Below, piece by piece: positions 59,134-64,000 of a DNA stretch of 64,000 nt. Source of the stretch: Dipteronia dyeriana (lineage: Eukaryota > Streptophyta > Magnoliopsida > Sapindales > Sapindaceae); NCBI GenBank assembly GCA_032871835.1, contig CM065296.1:1436001-1500000 (forward strand), written 5' to 3'. The translations under genes were made by a program, and so were the position numbers. The notes beneath the pieces were generated by a model that saw nothing but the letters and a program-made list of their open reading frames with translations, ran no database searches and was not told where the DNA came from. Position 1 is the first letter of the stretch. Each line of letters starts with the position of its first letter.

Positions 59134-59393
59134 ATTTAGGCCTTATCATGATGACATTGTTATAATTTGAACTCGTATGACTTGTTAAGTAACTGAAATG
59201 CAATTGTATTTAAATATTCTCGGTATATATAAAAATGTAAAAGCTTTTACTGATGAAGATCCGAGCAGAGTCATTCTTGAGGTAAATTGCCGTAAAACTG
59301 TTGGTACATATACAAAAGAATTTGTAAATATATAAAGTAATTGGAACATATAAAACAGAATTGGTACGTATACACACGAATTACTATAGAAAT
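59134..59393. other. Intergenic space between convergent MULE genes
   Basis: 260 bp of AT-rich sequence between the stop codons of the transposase and the protease gene. TTTTACTGATGAAGATC (59240s) repeats a phrase from the transposase 3' end (about 59009-59040), a local duplication. Confidence 0.6.
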
Positions 59394-60781
59394 CTATACG
59401 GGCCTGGAGTTTGCAAATATTTCAACCGTCATCTTCTCCTGAATGATCCCCATATCGTCTTCAGACCAATCGAAATCTTTTTTGTTCACCAGTATGTACT
59501 CGATCAACCTCACCGTGTGGGGACCACAGTTACCCCTGAAGTTTGACACATTAACAAGCGTTAATAAAACATTAGGTTTATACTAATACAATCTTAAAGT
59601 GACTATTATGTAATGTCTTACGATTGCTTCTGTTGGGGGATATGTTTTCCCGACACTACGGTGACATCAACGGGCTTACTTGTCTTCTCAAATTTCAACA
59701 GTCATGCCGCTCGTTTAGTATGAAACCCGTCCTGATGCAACATCGAGGGCACAAAGTAGTGCAACGGGGCTACCTACTGCTTTCGGATATGAGGTTCGAC
59801 CTCTTGTCTCCAGGGGTCGACTATGAACAGCTTCCCGCATGTGAGATCCACAGTCACCAGCAGCCAATGTTGGTGCCCAATGTTGCACGGTATCAGGACC
59901 TGGAAACGTCAACAACAGGTGTTAGGATGTACAAAGCCATTTATATATACAATTGCAAACCATGTCAAGTAACACTTACCATGTCAACCTCGTGCCACAG
60001 GCGACATCCAATCGGGGCACCCCCAAGGACCGTTGTGAGGTCGCCATCCTTCCACCAAGACCTTAACACATTCCAACGGCTCGGGGTGATCTGCCTGCGA
60101 GAATTGCTTTTCCTGTACTGGTGTTCCAGAAAGGACTGCAGAAACAATAACACAAATTAATTTTTGTTTTCCATACACACATAAAACAACGCGTTATCAT
60201 TATTAATTTCATTACTTATAAAGAATTGCGAGTCCAATGTGGTAACCATTTGACTATACACATTCAGAAATGCCCGTAAACGCTTCCGAAGAATATGGAG
60301 GTACGCGTCCATATGCTGGGAATATAAACACGTTAAGAAATGTTAGGATGTTTACACTTCTAAAACAAATACTGAAATCAGGATTTACGGTCCCACAAAC
60401 CTGACCATCAACATCCATGAAGTTGGTTTGCAACCGATGGAACCATACGGCATCAACCGGCTCCAGCAAATCAACATGAATGTCTGCATTAATGTTCCAA
60501 CATCTACACTTTCATATAATGCATTACAAGAAATTCGGCCACCTAAACAACAATGAAATTTACTTACAGTTTCCCGTTTACGTTCCTCTTGTAGGCTTGG
60601 TGCACCTTCAACTGGGTATCGTCCACCAGTTCCTGGGGATTATGTACGTGGTCAGGTCCCTCTACTATTACCCTCGTTCTCTTTGGTTGGCACGGATTTG
60701 TGTACAGGCTAACCAACTGCCAACCGCCAACCGCGCTTCAGTACACGCCTCTGCTGTCTAACTCCCCCCGACGGGGTATGC

Positions 60782-61065
60782 TGAGATGAGGATGAGAGAG
60801 GGGGAGCCTGCTGCTCGAGGGGAGGTCGATGGGGAGCCTGTTGCTTGGTCGGAGGTGGAGGTGGAGGCGGAGGTAGAGGGGGAGGGGGGGAGGGGGGAGG
60901 GGGAGCCTGCTGCTCAAACGTCGATGGAGCCTACTGCTCGAATGTCGATGGAGGGGGAGCCTGTTTCTAGCTAGGAGGTGGCGGGGGAGCCTGCTAATAG
61001 CTCTGAGCGGGAGAGAGGGGCCGACTGCTCGCTCAGAGGGGGAGAGGGAGTGGGAGGGGGAGTGG
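60782..61065. repeat. G-rich/C-rich low-complexity tract encoding the linker
   Basis: Repeated GGGGGAGCCTGCTGCTCG and GGAGGTGGAGG words on the + strand. On the coding (minus) strand they give Pro/Ser/Ala-rich sequence between DUF1985 and the protease domain. Confidence 0.8.
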
Positions 61066-61139
61066 GAGACTGAGCAAACTGGTGCTCCAGAAATGCCCCT
61101 CCGGTATGTGGATCCTCTGTATAGGTCCGAAGCCATGAA

Positions 61140-61318
61140 GGCCCCCGATCAATGCAAGCAACTCCCTATGTTGTTGCTGTCGATCCTCCTCGCTCTTTCG
61201 AAACATATCGAGCAAACCCCCGTGCTGTAGTTGTCGATCCTCTTCACTCTTCATGAAGGCTTCACCCAAATCTCGATGCTATTATTGTCGATCCTCCTCA
61301 CTCTTCCGGAGGGCTTCA
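61140..61318 (-). repeat. 60-bp tandem repeat, three copies, coding for a coiled coil
   Basis: The units encode RKSEEDRQ..HRDLGEAF, MKSEEDRQLQHGGLLDMF and RKSEEDRQQQHRELLALI. They lie in frame with each other in the MULE protease gene. The first unit has two stops in place of two Gln codons. Confidence 0.85.
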
Positions 61319-62869
61319 CACAACTCCTTCAAGTTATGTTCTAAACGAGCCTGAAATCATGCAACTTTGTTAATACGAAAAAAATCAACAACTCTTGTTA
61401 ATGAAAAGAAAGCTACCATCTGAACTTACCTCCCCATCAATTTGAACGCGAGCACAGGAATCCCCGGTAGGGGAACCAGTTCCTCGGGTGGTAAACCGAA
61501 CCTACCTTACTCACAGAGGAGACGGGTCAGATTCGCCAGTGTCCATGCCTCTGAAATCTGGGCCTGTAGGGTCTGAAGCCTCCGTCTCAGTACACCTCCC
61601 ACCCTCACCCTCCTAATCGGGACGAACTGCACTTGTAGTCAGCTCAGGGGCAGTAGAAAGGTAAACCCTATCGTCCTGCACATACGGGCTCCCCCCTCAC
61701 TTAGGCCTGTAAAGTACGGGGCCACCGCCTCAGCTGCTGTGGGCATGATTTTCGTCCTCGCCGACATCTGAAACCGTAGTTAGATGAATTTCATTGTTAC
61801 TTATCGTAAGTAATATAAATGACTTAACAAAAAAAAAACTTACCCTAGCACTAAAAATCTTCTCCAGCTTCTTCCCTCTGAGTTGTTTGGTCAACTCCTA
61901 CTTCAACAACCGAGGGGAAAGGTCTGTAACCCTCCGAGTCCCGAAAACCTCGCCCAGTTGAGGGATCAGCTCAAAAGCAAATATCTGCATCAAAGATACG
62001 TACAATTATAATCCAAAACAATTTTGGATTAAAAATTAAATGTACTTGTTGGAATAAAAATTTCTTACCGAAAGGGCGTGTGATAGACCGTAGATGTTTT
62101 ACCCCTTCACAGAATGTCCAACATTGCCCTGTGACTATTGCCGTCTCTCCTCACGACGTCGCGGTAAGGCATGCTTGAATGAAAATATAGAATACCTATA
62201 GACGTGGGCACCCCACGGGAACGTATCGAAGGCATTGAGGTCCTCTACCAACCCAAACTGCCAAACTGGAATCTTCAATCTCTAGTCCACCCCCATCAGT
62301 ATCCAGTTCAACATGTAAATGAGGCACAACTTCACAGCATCGTACGCCTTTTAAAACTCTCCATGGGTAAGAACAACCCTCAAGTCATCCAACGATACCT
62401 CATCATGTGCAGGAAAGTACCGTTGATGTATGCCATTCTCAACTGCAACATACATACTCGTGTCCGGTACGACTCCAAAACGTAATCCGGTGATGAGGCT
62501 AAATTCCACCTTAGAAAACCTTACCACATGGTTCCTTAACAAGAACCGCATCTCATCTGTCCCCCCGTCATGGTCCAACTCCCGCAACAGCAACTGATGA
62601 ATAACACCACCAAAAAACTTCAGCTCCTGGTGTATCGACATGAAATGCCCGAAACAAGAGGCCATGAACCGACGCAGATCCTGAACAGCAAACTCTTCAG
62701 AGACCCGATTCAGTGTATCGTCTATACGGGCGAGGGCTTCAAAATGGTCGTGTCGGGTCAATTTTCCCTTGAACCAATCTCCCTCTGCAGTTTTAAGCAA
62801 TTCCTTCATACTGCCCGTCATCTGCAATGTCATAGAAACAGTACATCAGTAAACTTCACAAAAATTAGA

Positions 62870-63870
62870 AAATATTCTCAATCGTTTGAAACAAATTCTC
62901 GATACTTTTAAAATATTCTCGATCCTTTGATAAAGTTCTTGATTTTTTTTGAAAGTTCTCGATCCTTTGCAAATAGGCTCGATCCTTTGTAAATAGTCTC
63001 GATCCTTTGTAAAACCTCTCGATTCATTGAAAAAACTTCACGATCATTTAAAAAAGTTATCGATTTGTTTCAAAAGTTCTCGATCCTTTGCAAATAGTCT
63101 CGATCCTTTGAAATTAGTCTCGATCTTTTGTAAAACCTCTCGATTCATTGAAAAAACTTCACGATCATTTTAAAAAGTTCTCGATTTGTTTAAAAAGTTC
63201 TCGATCCTTTGCAAATAGGCTCGATCCTTTGAAATTAGTCTCGATCCTTTGTAAAACCTCTCGATTCATTGAAAAAACTTCACGATCATTTGAAAAAGTT
63301 ATCGGTTTGTTTCGAAAGTTCTCGATCCTTTGCAAATAGGCTCGATCCTTTGAAATTAGTCTCGATCCTTTGTAAAACCTCTCGATTCATTGAAAAAACT
63401 TCACGATCATTTGAAAAAGTTCTCGACCCTTTGAAAAACATTCTCAATCGTTAGAAAATATTCTCGATCCTTTCAAAAACCTCCCGATTCTTTGAAAAAT
63501 CTTCTCGATCATTTTCTAAAAACTGGACTATTTGAAAAACATTCTCGATCGTTTCAAAACATTCTCGATCCTTTGAAAATATTCTCGATACTTTCACAAA
63601 CCTCTCGATTCCTTGAAAAATCTTCTCGATTCGATCATTTTAAAAAATCTCAATCCTTTGAAAAACAATCTCGATCGTTATCATAATATTCTCGATCGTT
63701 TTCAAAAATTCTCGATCCTTTCATAATAGTCTCAATCCTTTGAAAAAACTCTCGATTCTATGAAAAATATTCTCGATCATTTAACAAAAGGTCGATCACT
63801 TTGAAAAACCTCTCGAATCTTTCTAAAAAATTCCCTTGATCTCGCTTGAAATATTCTCGATTTATTTTTG
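62870..63870 (+). repeat. Second array of the 20-21-bp repeat, upstream of the protease gene
   Basis: About 45 units of the type TTTGAAAAAGTTCTCGATCC. A higher-order unit of 121 bp (marker CTCGATCCTTTGCAAATA) recurs at about 62958, 63079, 63200 and 63321, with the same internal order of variants (GGCTCG, AGTCTCG, CCTCTCG, CTTCACG, GTTATCG). Its orientation on the + strand is the same as in the first array. It begins about 40 bp upstream of the protease start codon. Confidence 0.93.
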
Positions 63871-64000
63871 TTCAAAAATTGCTCGATACCAGAATATTGA
63901 ACCTCATTTCAAACCCAAACCAAAACAACAACCAGTGTCAACCCTAATCTACAATTTCAATCAACAAAACAAGTCTAAAATGCAATGATAAGTTATGAAC
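63871..64000. other. Sequence after the array, window edge
   Basis: C/A-rich, non-repetitive sequence without a recognised feature. The right end of the MULE is not reached. Confidence 0.5.

Larger units (their letters stand above)
59394..62833 (-). pseudogene. DUF1985 + Ulp1-like (C48) cysteine protease gene carried by the MULE
   Basis: The minus strand opens with MTLQMTGSMKELLKTAEG and a DUF1985 domain (62700-62060: SCFGHFMSIHQ, GGVIHQLLLREL, VVRFSKVEFSLITGLRFGVV, LVEDLNAFDTFPWGAHVY, NIYGLSHAL). A Pro/Ser-rich linker (~61080-60780) and a three-fold coiled-coil repeat (~61310-61150) follow. The C-terminal protease domain is split over small exons: PVDAVWFHRLQTNF (~60470-60400), HMDAYLHILRKRLRAFL (~60315), CNIGHQHWLLVTVDL (~59880), FIVDPW, and GNCGPHTVRLIEYI (~59540). 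The catalytic His (HW), Asp (VDPW) and Cys (NCG) are all present. Ulp1 enzymes cleave SUMO. Stops occur after LMGVD, in EDRQ**, and after HIRKQ. Exon joins are inferred. It converges on the transposase. Confidence 0.88.

Noticed and set aside
59624..60160. Plus-strand ORF of 178 codons opposite the Ulp1 exons
   Set aside because: The minus strand carries clear protease motifs with splice sites; the plus reading has none.
60738..61136. Minus-strand Ser/Arg/Pro-rich ORF resembling an SR protein
   Set aside because: It is the wrong frame of the G-rich linker tract within the MULE protease gene.
63148..63686. Open frames with MKKLHDHFKK-like peptides
   Set aside because: By-product of the 121-bp higher-order repeat; the same peptide restarts in each block.
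55525..63870. CRISPR-like appearance of the regular arrays
   Set aside because: Plant nuclear DNA, no unique spacers between repeats, and units drift like satellite DNA.

Overview
The window is nuclear DNA of a flowering plant, probably a eudicot. It holds two intron-bearing plant genes, plastid DNA lodged in nuclear sequence, and dense layers of plant transposons. The only genes that look intact are a replication protein A 32-kDa subunit (RPA2, + strand, 10 exons, 11237-14580) and an R2R3-MYB transcription factor (+ strand, 3 exons, 32343-34329). Almost everything else is mobile or repetitive.

Layout. 0-4.4 kb: the 3' part of a Tat-like Ty3/gypsy retrotransposon, with a + oriented LTR (3026-4368) and a broken antisense extra ORF of the PF04195 type (33-2643) that carries a hAT-like MITE. 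5-11 kb: a Tourist-like MITE, a decayed LINE 3' end, and two long-TIR elements set almost end to end, the second ending in the RPA2 promoter. 11-14.6 kb: RPA2 with E2F-type sites. 17.1-21.6 kb: copy 1 of a duplicated segment, split by a 3.1-kb mosaic of plastid fragments (ycf1, ndhF, accD, ycf2, rps12). 22.5-31.2 kb: a nested cluster in which a Tourist-like element is interrupted by a 4.3-kb gag-only LTR retrotransposon and by three small MITEs, next to a SINE. 32-34.3 kb: the MYB gene. 34.7-39.4 kb: the 5' half of a second Tat-like element (minus strand). 39.4-41 kb and 43.9-52.8 kb: two copies of one Ty1/copia family in opposite orientations, the second nearly full length. 53.2-55.1 kb: copy 2 of the duplicated segment, split by a hAT-like MITE. 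55.1 kb to the end: a MULE carrying a MuDR-type transposase and, convergently, a DUF1985/Ulp1-like cysteine protease gene, each preceded by a large array of a 20-21-bp repeat.

The most unusual unit is the last. The transposase and SUMO-protease-like gene are tail to tail, as mudrA and mudrB are in MuDR. The arrays upstream of each gene share a TCTCGATCC core and a higher-order period of about 121-127 bp. A small, related 21-bp array lies in reverse orientation near 23.7 kb. The transposase, protease, copia, LINE and plastid genes all contain stops or frameshifts and are annotated as pseudogenes. All calls come from reading the sequence; no database search was run.
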